A stretch of DNA of 64,000 nt from Catalinimonas alkaloidigena (lineage in GTDB: Bacteria > Bacteroidota > Bacteroidia > Cytophagales > Flexibacteraceae), in contig NZ_FNFO01000001.1 in assembly GCF_900100765.1 (NCBI RefSeq), forward strand, positions 434,001-498,000, in the 5' to 3' direction. Below the pieces are notes generated by a model. It saw nothing but the letters and a program-made list of their open reading frames with translations, made no database searches and was not told the origin of the DNA. The position numbers and the translations under genes are program-made. Every line of letters begins with the position of its first letter. Position 1 is the stretch's first letter. Below are positions 9,251 through 19,347 of the stretch, piece after piece.

Positions 9251-9301
9251 GTACGAAACCAGGGACTTCGTACGCAAATGCCGTTTCGCGTAGGGCGAAG
9301 T
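9251..9301 (+). repeat. Two overlapping, mutually exclusive inverted repeats
   Basis: GTACGAA (9251-9257) pairs perfectly with TTCGTAC (9267-9273). Separately, ACTTCGTACGC (9265-9275) pairs with GCGTA-GGG-CGAAGT (9288-9301) with a 3-base bulge. The two helices compete for the bases 9265-9273, an arrangement seen in RNA switches, but there is no known riboswitch signature and no T run. Confidence 0.35.
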
Positions 9302-9747
9302 AGGACCGCAGGCGGCGGGACGTGTGGCTCATTGTAAGAAAAAATACGGAACCCGGTCAGGCGCTTTTGAAACGCCACGCGAGCGCCGGAAGCGCCGCCG
9401 TCGGGGGAATATTGTACAGCGCAGGGTACGAGGTGTAGGGCAGGCTGCATCCGAAGCGAAGGAGTAGGCAGACGCCTTTGTTTTGACAAACGTACTGTGC
9501 TTTCCGCCCAAGTAAGGTTTGGTGAGGAACGATCCCTGTACTTTCTGAAGAGGAGTTGTGCTTTTTTGAGGGGGTGCTGATCGGGAAGCGGGTGCTGGCG
9601 GGCGGATAACGCCTTCGTTTCGGGTCCAAAATGTTAAAGGGTTGTAAGGTTTCCCCGGGCGCTTGCGAGTTCGGAAGTACTGTCGCCGTATCTGTCGCGT
9701 AAGGGCGGCACGTGTGGCGCAAGCATCCGATCAAAACTGACGGCCTG

Positions 9748-9779
9748 TTTGATAAACCTGTCATGTCGAGTCTATGTTG
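9748..9779 (+). promoter_or_regulatory. Candidate Bacteroidota-type promoter for the tail-collar gene
   Basis: TTTG (9748-9751) is followed after 21 bases by TATGTTG (9773-9779), close to the phylum's -33 TTTG and -7 TAnnTTTG elements but imperfect at -7. It lies 54 bases before the start codon at 9833. Confidence 0.35.
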
Positions 9780-9832
9780 TTGTACTTTTCCTTGCTACAG
9801 TGCTCTATTTTTCAGAAAAAAAAGTACCGTCC

Positions 9833-10816
9833 ATGAAGAATAGATTACTCCTCTGTCTGCTCACAGTCGTGTTGATCGCCAGTAGTGCCATTGCGCAAAA
9901 CACCAATACCCCCGTGGTGAACGCCAGCAAAGGGTTTAATTTCCAGGGATACGCACGCGATGCCGACGGCGCCGCACTGGGGAGCCGCAGCGTGCAGGTC
10001 CAGTTTACGGTGTATCCCGACGGCGACGAAAGTTCGAAGGATTACCAGGAAACCCACACCCTCACCACCGATCCTTACGGGGTATTTTCGGTCGTAGTCG
10101 GCAGCAAGTCGCCCACCGCGTTCGGAAAGCTCAACTTTGGCTGGAAGAACTACTACCTGAAGGTGGAAGTGAAAAGTGGCGCCAGCGACTGGGTAACGAT
10201 CAACAACATGGAGTTGCTTTCGGTGCCTTACGCCAAATCGGCCGACAACGGTGTGCCGGTGGGTACCATTCTGCCGTTCGGCGGACCTAAGTCGGCCATC
10301 CCGGCGGGCTACCTGGCGTGCGATGGTGCGGCGGTTTCGCAAACACAATACCCTTACCTCTACGAGGTGCTGGGCAATGCCTGGGGAGGCAGCGGCAGCA
10401 ACTTTAACGTGCCCGACCTGCGCGGTTACTTTTTGCGGGGCGTGTCCGACGGACAAGGCACCGACCCCGACCGGGCCACGCGGTACGCCAAAAATACCGG
10501 CGGCAACGACAAAGACAACGTAGGGAGCTACCAGGACGAACAGACCAAATCGCATACGCATACCGCTTCGGGTACGACCAACACCGATGGTTCGCACCAA
10601 CACAAGGGACACGTAACCGCACGAGCCGATAACGACGATAACGATACGCCGCACAACTTCCTGACGTACGATGGGGCGAACTATTACTACAATACCATCG
10701 ACATTAAGGCGAACGGTAGCGAACACGCTCACAACTTCAGCCTTACGACCAATGCGACCGGCGGCAACGAGACGCGTCCGAAGAACGCCTACGTCTTGTT
10801 CATCATCAAGTACTAA
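9833..10816 (+). CDS. Secreted tail-collar (microcystin-dependent-protein-like) protein
   Basis: A 327-residue exported protein. The start at 9833 gives a clean signal peptide (MKNRLLLCLLTVVL to AIAQ). Residues about 28-140 form the beta-rich N-terminal module common in Bacteroidota (GFNFQGYARDADG, ending LLSVPYAKSAD). From about 141 comes a phage tail-collar domain: PVGTILPFGG, GYLACDGAAVS, FNVPDLRGYFLRG, then the His-rich HTHTASG/HQHKGH region and the typical C-terminus RPKNAYVLFIIKY. In phages this fold forms trimeric fibre or collar parts that bind receptors. There are no phage genes nearby and no T9SS sorting domain, so this is probably a secreted or surface adhesin-like protein. It precedes the giant LamG gene by 139 bases. 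Confidence 0.85.
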   Translation: MKNRLLLCLLTVVLIASSAIAQNTNTPVVNASKGFNFQGYARDADGAALGSRSVQVQFTVYPDGDESSKDYQETHTLTTDPYGVFSVVVGSKSPTAFGKLNFGWKNYYLKVEVKSGASDWVTINNMELLSVPYAKSADNGVPVGTILPFGGPKSAIPAGYLACDGAAVSQTQYPYLYEVLGNAWGGSGSNFNVPDLRGYFLRGVSDGQGTDPDRATRYAKNTGGNDKDNVGSYQDEQTKSHTHTASGTTNTDGSHQHKGHVTARADNDDNDTPHNFLTYDGANYYYNTIDIKANGSEHAHNFSLTTNATGGNETRPKNAYVLFIIKY

Positions 10817-10955
10817 CCTCACCGGAAAGGCCCGAAGTGCCGCGCGGCGTCGCCTGCCCCTACGGGTAGGAACGTCCGGTCAGTGGGGGTGATAACATCC
10901 GGCACGTGCAGTGCGGATGTACGGAAAAAGGCCTTCCCTTCAACGCATGTTCTTC

Positions 10956-13900
10956 ATGAAAAAATACATCTATCTAATCCTGGCGCTGCTGGGGGGATGG
11001 CAGGTTTTTGCCCAGGATGGACCCTACCAGATTGGCCCCGTGGGGACCAGCAACCGGGAGGCGTCACTGGACAACGGCCAGCCACCGGCCCGGATTTACA
11101 TCGGCAGCCCGCTGATCAGTTCTCCGCAGCACTACCCCGTGGTGGTGAGCGACGGCGATACCAATCGGGTAATGGCCGGCATGCCCTACAGCATCGCTTT
11201 CTTCCCGAAAGTATTCGACCGCAGCCTGTTTAGTTCCAAAGGCTATTATGCCGAACACGTGCTGCTGCGGTGGTTCATCGTAAGCATGGAAGATCGGATC
11301 AAAAAGATTCTGATTTACCGCAAGGCCCTGGGCAGCACCGAAGACTCGACGCTGGTGGCCTCGCTGGCCGGCGACGCTTCCGAATGGGAAGATAAACTGG
11401 CCGAAAAAGGTGTTTTGTACAAATACACCGTGTTTGCCAAGGGCATCGCCGACGACCTGCGGGTGCCCTTTATCAACGTACTGGAAGGCAACGGTATGGC
11501 CATGCCGGTCGCCACCGCCTCGGGACGCGTCACGTTCGAGGGGGGCACGGCCGTAGAGGGCGTCACCGTGCGGGCCGAAGCCGAAGGCGATCTGGCGGGG
11601 AAAAGTCTTTACCTGAACGGGGAGGATGCGTACCTGCGCGCGCTGTACCAGAGCACGAAACAGGAACTGAACCAGGGATTTACCTGGCAGGCGTGGGTGC
11701 GCCCCACCGGCACGGGCCTGGGTACGCTGTTCAGTCGGGGCAGCGGCTATGAGCTGACCTATGCGCCCGATCTGGTGAAGTTTCGGGTAGGGGACAAAAC
11801 GCTGCAACTGCCCATCACTGCGCCGACCGACACCTTTTTCCACGTTTCGGCCAGCTACTCGGTCGACTCGCTGTACCTGTCGGTGCGCGTAAGCGACGAG
11901 GTGGTCTGGCGCACGGCAACACCGGCCGGAACACAGCCCGCCGCTTCCGAAGACGATTACCTGATGGGCCGTGGCGCCGTGCAGGGACAAAACCATTTTG
12001 AAGGGTACCTGGACGAAGTGCGCCTGTGGAACCGGGCCCTGACCGACGCTGAAATCACCCGCGACTACAGCCGCTACATCACCGGCAAGGAAAAAAACCT
12101 GCTGGCTTACTGGCGTTTCAACGAGGGCATCGGCGTGGAATTCTACGACCTGGCCCGCACAGGCGTAAACTACCACGAATACCACGGGTTCATCCACAAA
12201 GCGCTTTGGCGCGATACCGTGCCGCTGACGGGCCAACTGGCCTTCCGGGGCGTGACCGATGCCGAAGGGAACTACACCATTGCCGGCTTTCCATACGAAA
12301 CCGGCGGGTCGCTCTACAAATTCACGCCGATGCTGGACCAGCACAAGTTCGATCCCAATCAGCAATTGCGGTTTGTGAGCGACGACGCGGCCATCATCAA
12401 CGGGCTGGATTTCAAAGACATCTCTTCCTTTACCGTCAGTGGCACCATCCGGTACCGCAATTCGAAGTTTCCGGTGGAAGGCGTCTCGATCCTGATCGAC
12501 GGCAAGGCGGCGGTTAACCAGGACGGTCAACTGATTTTGTCGGATAACCAGGGGCGCTTCAGTGTCGACGTGCCCATCGGTCCGCACAGCCTGCGGGTCA
12601 ACAAAAACCTGCACGAATTTGCCCACGCGGGGCGTTTCCCGCATCCTACTGCGCAGCAGGACGTGCCTACGTTCAACTTCCAGGAGCCGCTGGCCGGGCT
12701 GGAGTTTATCGACCATACGCTGGTAAAAGTGGCCGGTCGGGTTACGGGCGGGCCGGTACAGGCGGCCAAGCCGCTGGGTTTCGGGCAGTCGACCAACAAC
12801 CTCGGCTCTACGGAAATTCACCTGACGTCGCAGAAAGGGTTTGACCTGACCCTGGCCGACAGTGCCGTCACGTACACCGATCGCCACCTGAGCAACACGG
12901 CCGAGTTCAAGACCCGCTACGTGAAGGTGATGCCCGATGCTGCTACCGGCGAATTTGTGGCGTACCTGCCTCCGGAAAAATACACCGTGACCAGCGTTAC
13001 CGGCGGCAACTACACCCTGATCGGCAACGACAATGCACTCAGTCTGGACATTACGTCCTTCCTGCCGCAGGACGAAACGGTGGAAGATACCGTGCAACTG
13101 AAAGTCAAAGGCGTGGTCTCACCCGACTATCCGCCGTTCGATTCCACCCACTATCTGGCGCTGTACGAGTACGTGCGGGGCGATAGCACCTGGACCGTGG
13201 GCGTCGATAGTTTTTACTTCGACAAGCGACAGGATTTTATTCACCGCGTGCGGCCTTCCATCACTGTGACCAACCAGGATGGTACGTCGCTGTTCGGCGA
13301 TAAAGAATACGCCTATAAAGACGTAAACCTGGGCAGCGAGGCGACCATTCCGCTCATTCAGGGCGGGGCGTATACGTTTGGCTATCCGGTCTTCACCCAG
13401 CGAACGCCGTACACCCTGCTGGCCGAACTGTACGAAGAGTACGTGCACAGCGGCACCGGTGCGGTCGATCGTGTTCCGGTTACTGACGGCAAACTGGAAA
13501 TCGTCAACAACCTGGCGATCACTACCGAGAAAGAAGTCGTTACGCTGGATGGCCGCGGCCGCGCGAAGTATACGTTCAAAGGAGGGCTGCCCGACATCAG
13601 CACCAATGCCCTGAATCCGGCGCTGAACTACACCAAGACGCTGAACATCACGGCCGTATCCGGACAGAACGGCGCTCTGAAAACCATCTGGCGGGAAGGC
13701 GATCCGTTCCGGGCCTACGTTTTCGGGGGGATGCCGACCGGCAACAACTTCGTCACGACCGGCCCGACCGAAATCGTCACGATTCTGCGCGACCCGCCCG
13801 GCTCGGGCAGCAACGCCTCGCTGGCAAAAGGCACGTCGATCAGCACGGCCAAGAGTTGGAGCGTGAACAACGCGTTTGCCCAAGACGGTGCGCTGACGTT

Positions 13901-16900
13901 TAACCTGGGGCAGGAGGTAAAGACCTTCGCCGGGATAGGTGCCGGGGTCATCACGGAGTTCGACTACAGCAACGACGTCACCATCGGGCTGAGTGCGGAA
14001 GAAGCCTGGACCAGCGATCGCGAAAGCGTTACGACCATCACCACGACACAGACCTGGAGCACCAGCGACGACGCCGACTACGTAGGCCACGCGGGCGATG
14101 TGTTCGTGGGCTATGCCACCAACATCATCTACGGGCTGTCGCGCAACTTGCAACCCATCCCGACGTCGCAATGCCAGACCTGCGACGGGCCGGAATACAA
14201 CAACTACAAATTGGGCCTGAAAAATGCCCTGCGGGTGAGTCCGGAGTTTGGAACGTCGTTCCTCTACACCCAGGGCTTTATCGAGGAGCAGCTGCTGCCC
14301 AACCTGAAAGAGGTGCGGAACAGCTTCCTGATCTACTCGTCAAAACCCGATACCCTCCAGGCGCAGGATAAGCCTCTCTACATCTCGAAGGTGCCGCTCG
14401 ACGACCCCCGGTTCGGCAGCGACAACCACGACGAATCCGTGTGGAAAGAACAGGCCATCAGCAGCCAGAAACAGTGGGGCAACGGGCCCAGCTACCAGAT
14501 CAAGCTGCCGGCGGCCTGGGTAAGCGAAGGCCGTAGCGTGAACGACACGGTGCATTACTACAACCGCGCCCTCGACGAGTGGACCTACTGGCTGGCGAAG
14601 AACGAAGAGGAAAAAGTGAAAGCGACCCTGGAAGAGAACCTGTCGTTCGACGGGGGGGCTTCTTACTCGAAAACGCTGGCGACCGAGCGCTCGGAGACCT
14701 CGTCCCGCACGTTCGAGTGGTTCGTCAGCCCTTCGGTGGGCGTCAACTTCGGGCAGGATTTCAACGGATTCGGAATGGCCGAGTCGCTCACGCTCACCTA
14801 CAGCCGTGGCGGTTCGGACAGCGAAACCGAAACAGAAGTCGAGACGACCGAATACAACTACACGCTGGCCGACGGCGAAAGCGTTGCTACCGACTATTAC
14901 TCAGTGGATGTGATGAAACCGAAAGATGGCTTCGGGCCGGTGTTCAAAGTACGGGGCGGTGCCAGTTCCTGTCCTTTCCAGGGCAACTACCTGACCAAGT
15001 ACTACCGTCCGGGCAAGTTCGCCCTCGACGAAGCTACGTTGCAGATCGAAATGCCGGAGCTGCAGGTCGAACAGGCGCTGGTGGCCGATGTGCCGGAAAA
15101 CCGTCCGGCGGTGTTCAACCTGCTGTTGAAAAACAACTCGGAAAGCCGCGACGACGTGATTTACATCCTGTCGGTCGACGAAGAATCGAATCCTTACGGG
15201 GCGATTCTGGAAGTAGACGGGGCCAACCTGGCGGCCGGGCGGGGCATTCTGGTGCCCGCGGGAGTAACGTTGGTCAAAACGCTGAAACTGTGGAAGGGAC
15301 GCGACGACGTGATGGACTACGAGGACATCAAACTGCGGTTTGCTTCCCGTTGCGACGACGACATCAGCAGCGAAATCACCGTATCGGCCTACTTCCTGCC
15401 CGGCTGTTCCGACATCGCCATCAGCCAGCCGCGCGACCAGTGGGTGGTCAACACCAACACGTTGCCCGCGCAGACGCTCACGGTTACGCTGGACAACTAC
15501 GACCGCAATTATTCCGCGTTCCACCACGTGCTGTTCCAGTACAAGCCGGCGTCCAGCTCGCAGTGGATCACGCAGATGACCTTCTACAACCCGAACGTGG
15601 TAACCCCGGCCGAGTACGCGGGCATCACCAGCGCCAAGCAGTGGATCAACGACGTCAAGATCGTCCACGCCTGGGACATGAGCAGTCTGCCGGACCGCGC
15701 CTACGACATCCGGGCCGTTTCGGTCTGCGATCTGGGATCGGGGGCCACGGCCGAGACCGCTACCGACGTGTTGCACGGCATCAAAGACGTGAAGCGCCCG
15801 AAACTGTTCGGTACGCCGCAGCCTGCCGACGGCATTCTGCTGGTAGGCGACGAAATTTCCATTCAGTTTGACGAGCCCATCGAAGCCGGTCTGCTCACGC
15901 CGTTCAACTTCTCGCTGAAGGGCGTACTGAACGGCACGCCGCTCGACCACCTGGTGAGTGTGAAGCTGGATGGCGCCAACGACTACGTGCGCATTGCCAA
16001 CGGCGTGGATCTGCACAACCGCTCGTTCACGGTGGAATTCTGGCTGAAGCGTGACGAGCTGAACCGCGAAAGCGTGGTCTTCTCGAAAGGCAGTGCCGAG
16101 TCCGATGCCTTCGAAGTAGGGTTTACGGCCGACAACCGGTTGTTTATGCGCTTCAACGGGGAAGAGAAACGCACGACGGCCTTGTTCAACGACCAGGAGT
16201 GGCACCACTATGCCGTAACGTACGATGTTCTGAAGAAAACCACGCAGGCTTATTGCGACGACAGGGCCGTACTGGAGAATGTGCCGGTAGCTGCCGACTA
16301 CCGCGGTGCCGGGGGCATCACGGTCGGAAAATCGGTCTGGCAGGCGCCAACCGCTCTCCGCGGCAACGTGCACGACCTGCGGATCTGGACCAAAGCGCTG
16401 CCGCTGGGCGATGTCTACGCCCGCATGTTCTCGCTGCTGAACGGCTCGGAGGTAGGGCTGGCTGGGTACTGGCCGCTCGACGAAGCCTTCGGCACGCTGG
16501 GCAACGACAAGGCCCGCTATCGCCACGCGCATTTGTTTGCGGGTTGGGAAGTGCTGCCGCGCGGCCGTGCACTGGCCCTGGATGGCACCGGTGCGCTGGA
16601 AATCAACACAGGCAGCACGGTCATCCTCTCGAACGAGATGGACTACAGCCTGGAGTTCTGGTTCAAGGCGCGTCCGGGACAAACCGCGACAACGCTCTTC
16701 TCCAGCGGAAAAGGCGACGGCACCGACCAGCTGCACGATCCGGCCTACAGCGTCAGCGTGGGCTTTAACGAGGCCGGAAAGCTCCGCGTCCTCAACAACG
16801 GATTTGCCTTTGCGCAGCAAAACGGCGTCGACTACCGCGACGACAACTGGCACCATTTCACCTTGTCGCTCAGCCGCAGTGCCAACGCCACCATGCTGGT

Positions 16901-19277
16901 CGACGCGCAACAGGTAGCCACCACCGCTAGCGTCAACTTCGGTGGACTGACCGGCACCACCATGTGGGTCGGAGCCCGGGGGTACCGCAACGATCAGGGT
17001 ACCAAGGTTCAAGACCAGTATTTCGAAGGCGTGATCGACGAAGTACGCCTCTGGAAACTGGCCCGCCGGCAGGCACAAGTGGCGCTGGACTGGACGTCGA
17101 AACTGTCCGGTACCGAGAAAGGGCTGGTGGCCTACTATCCGTTCGAATACTACAAAACCGAGGCGGGCATTCGCATCCTCGAGGGGACGCTGGCAGACCA
17201 GTGGCAGAACCCGTACGGGCCAAACGGCGGCCAAGCCGTGGTCAGCGGTGGGGCCAGTGTTGGTACCGAAGCGGCCAACCTGCGTGACGTGCGTCCGCTG
17301 CAGGCCGTGGACTTCGACTGGGCCGTCAACGAAGACAAGATCATCATCACCCCGGCGGCCCGCATGGCCAAAGCCATCGACAAGACCATTCTGGAAATCA
17401 TTGTCGAAGGGGTCGAAGATAAATTCGAAAACCGACTGGCTTCGCCGGTGGCCTGGACGGCTTACGTGGACCGCAACCTGTTGAAGTGGAGCGACGATCA
17501 ACTGACGTTCGAAAAGCCGCTTTACGCACCGATGCAGTTCACCGTAGAAATCACCAACCATGGGGGCACCCAGCAGCGCTTCAGCCTGGAAAACCTGCCG
17601 CCCTGGCTAACGGCCCAGCCGTCTGCCGGAGAAATTGCGCCGCTCTCCTCGCAGGCGGTTCGGTTCACGGTCAACGAAGGACTCAACACGGGCTATTTCG
17701 GGGAAGACATCTACCTGCGGTCCGATTTCGGGGCCGACGAGAAATTGCACATCGACCTGCGCGTCTTTGCGGAAGAACCCGCCTGGGCGGTCGATCCGGC
17801 CGACTACCAGTACTCGATGAACATGGTCGCGCAGCTGGAAATTGATGGCATCCTTTCGTCGGATGTGTACGACCGGGTCGGCGTATTTGTGGGGGACGAA
17901 TGCCGTGGCGTGGCGGACCTGCAGTACATCGAGGCCTACGACCTCTACGAAGTGTTCCTCGACATCTACAGCAACCAGGAAAGCGGAGAGACGGTCGAGT
18001 TCCGGGTGTGGAACGCCGACGAAGCCACCGAGCATCGCGACGTACAACCAATCCTGACGTTTACCTCCAATCAGGTGCTGGGCACGCCGCGCCAGCCGGA
18101 GAAAATCCGGGCCGGGGCTACGTACGTGCAGAGCATGCACTTCAATCCGGGCTGGAACTGGGTTTCATTCAACCTCGACGCCCCGCTGCTGAGCAGCGTT
18201 CAACAGACCTTGACTACAGTTGCAGCGCAGGTGGGCGACCAGGCCAAAGGCCAGACAACGGTCGACATCTTTACGCCGGGCATCGGCTGGTCGGGTACGC
18301 TGAGTGGACAGGGCGGTTTCCGCAACGGACAGATGTACATGGTCAAGCTCCAGCAGGGTGGCGACATCCAACTGGTAGGGCGCGGCATCAATCCCGACCT
18401 GTCGATTCCGATTCGGACGGGCTGGAACTGGATCGGCGTCAACCCCCGGTTCAACCTGACTGTCAACGAAGCCTTCGCGAATTTCAACCCGCAGTCGGGC
18501 GACATGGTGAAAAGCCAGTTTGCCTTCGCGGTTTATGACGACAACCTGGGCTGGACCGGCAGCCTGCGCTACCTGAAACCGGGCTTAGGCTACATGTTCC
18601 GCTCGGCCCAGCCGGGTGCGTTGGTCTACCCGGCCCAGTCGGCCCTGACGCAGACGGGCGATCGGTTGGTCGCGCTGGAGCAGACCGACGTGCCTACCTT
18701 CTGGCAGTATCCGTACACCCAGTCGGTCATTGCCTGGACGGCCGAAGCGGTAGAAGGGCACACGTACCGCCTGGAGGCCTGGGCCGGAGCGACGCTGCGC
18801 GGCGTTACCACCCGCCAGCAGGTAGCCGGAAGCCCGCTTTACTTCCTGACGGTGCACGGCGAACAGAACGGAGAAACCATTCGTTTCCGCCTGATCGACG
18901 AGACCGATGACCTCGCATTTGCCGTACAGGAAACCCTTCCGTTTGCTTCGGACGAACTGCGCGGCACGCTCGAAGAACCCTTCGCTCTGACCGTGCAGGA
19001 TCTCGTTACGCACTTGCCCGAGCAGCGCCTGGACGCTCGTCTGTACCCGAATCCGTTCCGGCAGAATGTGCAGATCGAGGTTCCCAAAACTGGGCTTTAT
19101 CCGCCGCAGATTCACGTCACCGACCTGTTGGGTCGGGTGCTCACCACCCTGAACGTTCAGGAAGGCACCAGCGGTTGGGAAGCCGTTTGGGAAGCCCAGC
19201 CTCAACCCGCCGGGATGTACCTGATCGTGGTAGAGCACGAGGGGCAGCAGCAGGTGTACAAAGTCACAAAACAATGA
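10956..19277 (+). CDS. Giant LamG-domain surface protein with T9SS type A sorting domain
   Basis: A 2773-residue protein. The start at 10956 gives a signal peptide (MKKYIYLILALLGGW to VFAQ); another ATG three codons upstream is possible. Three LamG/concanavalin-like jellyroll domains are visible, at about residues 218-392, 1668-1844 and 1872-2065, each ending in a YWRFNEG, YWPLDEA or YYPFEYY type strand. Between the first and second are carboxypeptidase-regulatory-like beta modules and a long Ser/Thr-rich beta region (about 965-1315). Residues 2277-2385 are a domain shared with the next gene's N-terminus. Two GWNW repeats follow (about 2399 and 2489), then a type A C-terminal sorting domain (about 2691-2773: LYPNPFRQNV, GMYLIVVE). 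It should be exported by Sec and then T9SS and fixed at the surface. Glycan binding or adhesion is inferred from LamG. Confidence 0.85.
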   Translation: MKKYIYLILALLGGWQVFAQDGPYQIGPVGTSNREASLDNGQPPARIYIGSPLISSPQHYPVVVSDGDTNRVMAGMPYSIAFFPKVFDRSLFSSKGYYAEHVLLRWFIVSMEDRIKKILIYRKALGSTEDSTLVASLAGDASEWEDKLAEKGVLYKYTVFAKGIADDLRVPFINVLEGNGMAMPVATASGRVTFEGGTAVEGVTVRAEAEGDLAGKSLYLNGEDAYLRALYQSTKQELNQGFTWQAWVRPTGTGLGTLFSRGSGYELTYAPDLVKFRVGDKTLQLPITAPTDTFFHVSASYSVDSLYLSVRVSDEVVWRTATPAGTQPAASEDDYLMGRGAVQGQNHFEGYLDEVRLWNRALTDAEITRDYSRYITGKEKNLLAYWRFNEGIGVEFYDLARTGVNYHEYHGFIHKALWRDTVPLTGQLAFRGVTDAEGNYTIAGFPYETGGSLYKFTPMLDQHKFDPNQQLRFVSDDAAIINGLDFKDISSFTVSGTIRYRNSKFPVEGVSILIDGKAAVNQDGQLILSDNQGRFSVDVPIGPHSLRVNKNLHEFAHAGRFPHPTAQQDVPTFNFQEPLAGLEFIDHTLVKVAGRVTGGPVQAAKPLGFGQSTNNLGSTEIHLTSQKGFDLTLADSAVTYTDRHLSNTAEFKTRYVKVMPDAATGEFVAYLPPEKYTVTSVTGGNYTLIGNDNALSLDITSFLPQDETVEDTVQLKVKGVVSPDYPPFDSTHYLALYEYVRGDSTWTVGVDSFYFDKRQDFIHRVRPSITVTNQDGTSLFGDKEYAYKDVNLGSEATIPLIQGGAYTFGYPVFTQRTPYTLLAELYEEYVHSGTGAVDRVPVTDGKLEIVNNLAITTEKEVVTLDGRGRAKYTFKGGLPDISTNALNPALNYTKTLNITAVSGQNGALKTIWREGDPFRAYVFGGMPTGNNFVTTGPTEIVTILRDPPGSGSNASLAKGTSISTAKSWSVNNAFAQDGALTFNLGQEVKTFAGIGAGVITEFDYSNDVTIGLSAEEAWTSDRESVTTITTTQTWSTSDDADYVGHAGDVFVGYATNIIYGLSRNLQPIPTSQCQTCDGPEYNNYKLGLKNALRVSPEFGTSFLYTQGFIEEQLLPNLKEVRNSFLIYSSKPDTLQAQDKPLYISKVPLDDPRFGSDNHDESVWKEQAISSQKQWGNGPSYQIKLPAAWVSEGRSVNDTVHYYNRALDEWTYWLAKNEEEKVKATLEENLSFDGGASYSKTLATERSETSSRTFEWFVSPSVGVNFGQDFNGFGMAESLTLTYSRGGSDSETETEVETTEYNYTLADGESVATDYYSVDVMKPKDGFGPVFKVRGGASSCPFQGNYLTKYYRPGKFALDEATLQIEMPELQVEQALVADVPENRPAVFNLLLKNNSESRDDVIYILSVDEESNPYGAILEVDGANLAAGRGILVPAGVTLVKTLKLWKGRDDVMDYEDIKLRFASRCDDDISSEITVSAYFLPGCSDIAISQPRDQWVVNTNTLPAQTLTVTLDNYDRNYSAFHHVLFQYKPASSSQWITQMTFYNPNVVTPAEYAGITSAKQWINDVKIVHAWDMSSLPDRAYDIRAVSVCDLGSGATAETATDVLHGIKDVKRPKLFGTPQPADGILLVGDEISIQFDEPIEAGLLTPFNFSLKGVLNGTPLDHLVSVKLDGANDYVRIANGVDLHNRSFTVEFWLKRDELNRESVVFSKGSAESDAFEVGFTADNRLFMRFNGEEKRTTALFNDQEWHHYAVTYDVLKKTTQAYCDDRAVLENVPVAADYRGAGGITVGKSVWQAPTALRGNVHDLRIWTKALPLGDVYARMFSLLNGSEVGLAGYWPLDEAFGTLGNDKARYRHAHLFAGWEVLPRGRALALDGTGALEINTGSTVILSNEMDYSLEFWFKARPGQTATTLFSSGKGDGTDQLHDPAYSVSVGFNEAGKLRVLNNGFAFAQQNGVDYRDDNWHHFTLSLSRSANATMLVDAQQVATTASVNFGGLTGTTMWVGARGYRNDQGTKVQDQYFEGVIDEVRLWKLARRQAQVALDWTSKLSGTEKGLVAYYPFEYYKTEAGIRILEGTLADQWQNPYGPNGGQAVVSGGASVGTEAANLRDVRPLQAVDFDWAVNEDKIIITPAARMAKAIDKTILEIIVEGVEDKFENRLASPVAWTAYVDRNLLKWSDDQLTFEKPLYAPMQFTVEITNHGGTQQRFSLENLPPWLTAQPSAGEIAPLSSQAVRFTVNEGLNTGYFGEDIYLRSDFGADEKLHIDLRVFAEEPAWAVDPADYQYSMNMVAQLEIDGILSSDVYDRVGVFVGDECRGVADLQYIEAYDLYEVFLDIYSNQESGETVEFRVWNADEATEHRDVQPILTFTSNQVLGTPRQPEKIRAGATYVQSMHFNPGWNWVSFNLDAPLLSSVQQTLTTVAAQVGDQAKGQTTVDIFTPGIGWSGTLSGQGGFRNGQMYMVKLQQGGDIQLVGRGINPDLSIPIRTGWNWIGVNPRFNLTVNEAFANFNPQSGDMVKSQFAFAVYDDNLGWTGSLRYLKPGLGYMFRSAQPGALVYPAQSALTQTGDRLVALEQTDVPTFWQYPYTQSVIAWTAEAVEGHTYRLEAWAGATLRGVTTRQQVAGSPLYFLTVHGEQNGETIRFRLIDETDDLAFAVQETLPFASDELRGTLEEPFALTVQDLVTHLPEQRLDARLYPNPFRQNVQIEVPKTGLYPPQIHVTDLLGRVLTTLNVQEGTSGWEAVWEAQPQPAGMYLIVVEHEGQQQVYKVTKQ

Positions 19278-19287
19278 TAAAACTCTT

Positions 19288-19347
19288 GGGAAGAACGGGC
19301 GAGGTTTCGGTCGTGACCAACGCCGGAAGCGGCCTGTTCTTCCCTTT
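19288..19347 (+). terminator. Long intergenic hairpin between the LamG giant and the cadherin-repeat gene
   Basis: GGGAAGAACGGGC (19288-19300) pairs with GCCTGTTCTTCCC (19332-19344) over 13 positions with a single G-U pair; the loop is 31 bases and TTTGCTT follows. It sits 11 bases after one stop and 16 bases before the next ATG. It could be a partial terminator or an mRNA processing or stability element that sets the ratio of the two proteins. Confidence 0.5.

Larger units (their letters stand above)
8893..9832. other. 940-bp region with no supportable gene
   Basis: Open frames here are short, overlap each other on both strands and have no recognisable protein character. What can be seen: two mutually exclusive hairpins at 9251-9301, an imperfect hairpin at 9132-9161 (GCGG/CCGC and CTCCC/GGGAG) whose minus-strand side is followed by ATTTTTATTAA, and a candidate promoter at 9748-9779. 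The stretch looks less GC-rich than its neighbours. It may be a long regulatory leader or a decayed region. Confidence 0.5.

Noticed and set aside
9012-9489. Short minus-strand frames in the gene-free region
   Set aside because: They overlap each other, lack motifs and have no start or terminator context supporting expression.
9833-10816. Tail-collar gene as evidence of a prophage or tailocin
   Set aside because: It has a Sec signal peptide and a Bacteroidota-type N-terminal module, and no structural, lysis or integration genes are near.
10821-10880. ACCGGA/TCCGGT pairing after the tail-collar gene as a terminator
   Set aside because: Only six pairs separated by 48 bases, with no T run.
11064-13097. 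Long minus-strand open frame (677 codons) opposite the LamG giant
   Set aside because: It lies wholly inside a plus-strand gene with clear domains, has low-complexity shadow composition and no recognisable motif; high GC makes long antisense frames common.
14901-17561. Minus-strand open frame of 886 codons opposite the LamG giant
   Set aside because: Same reason: antisense shadow of a coding region whose plus-strand product contains two recognisable LamG domains.
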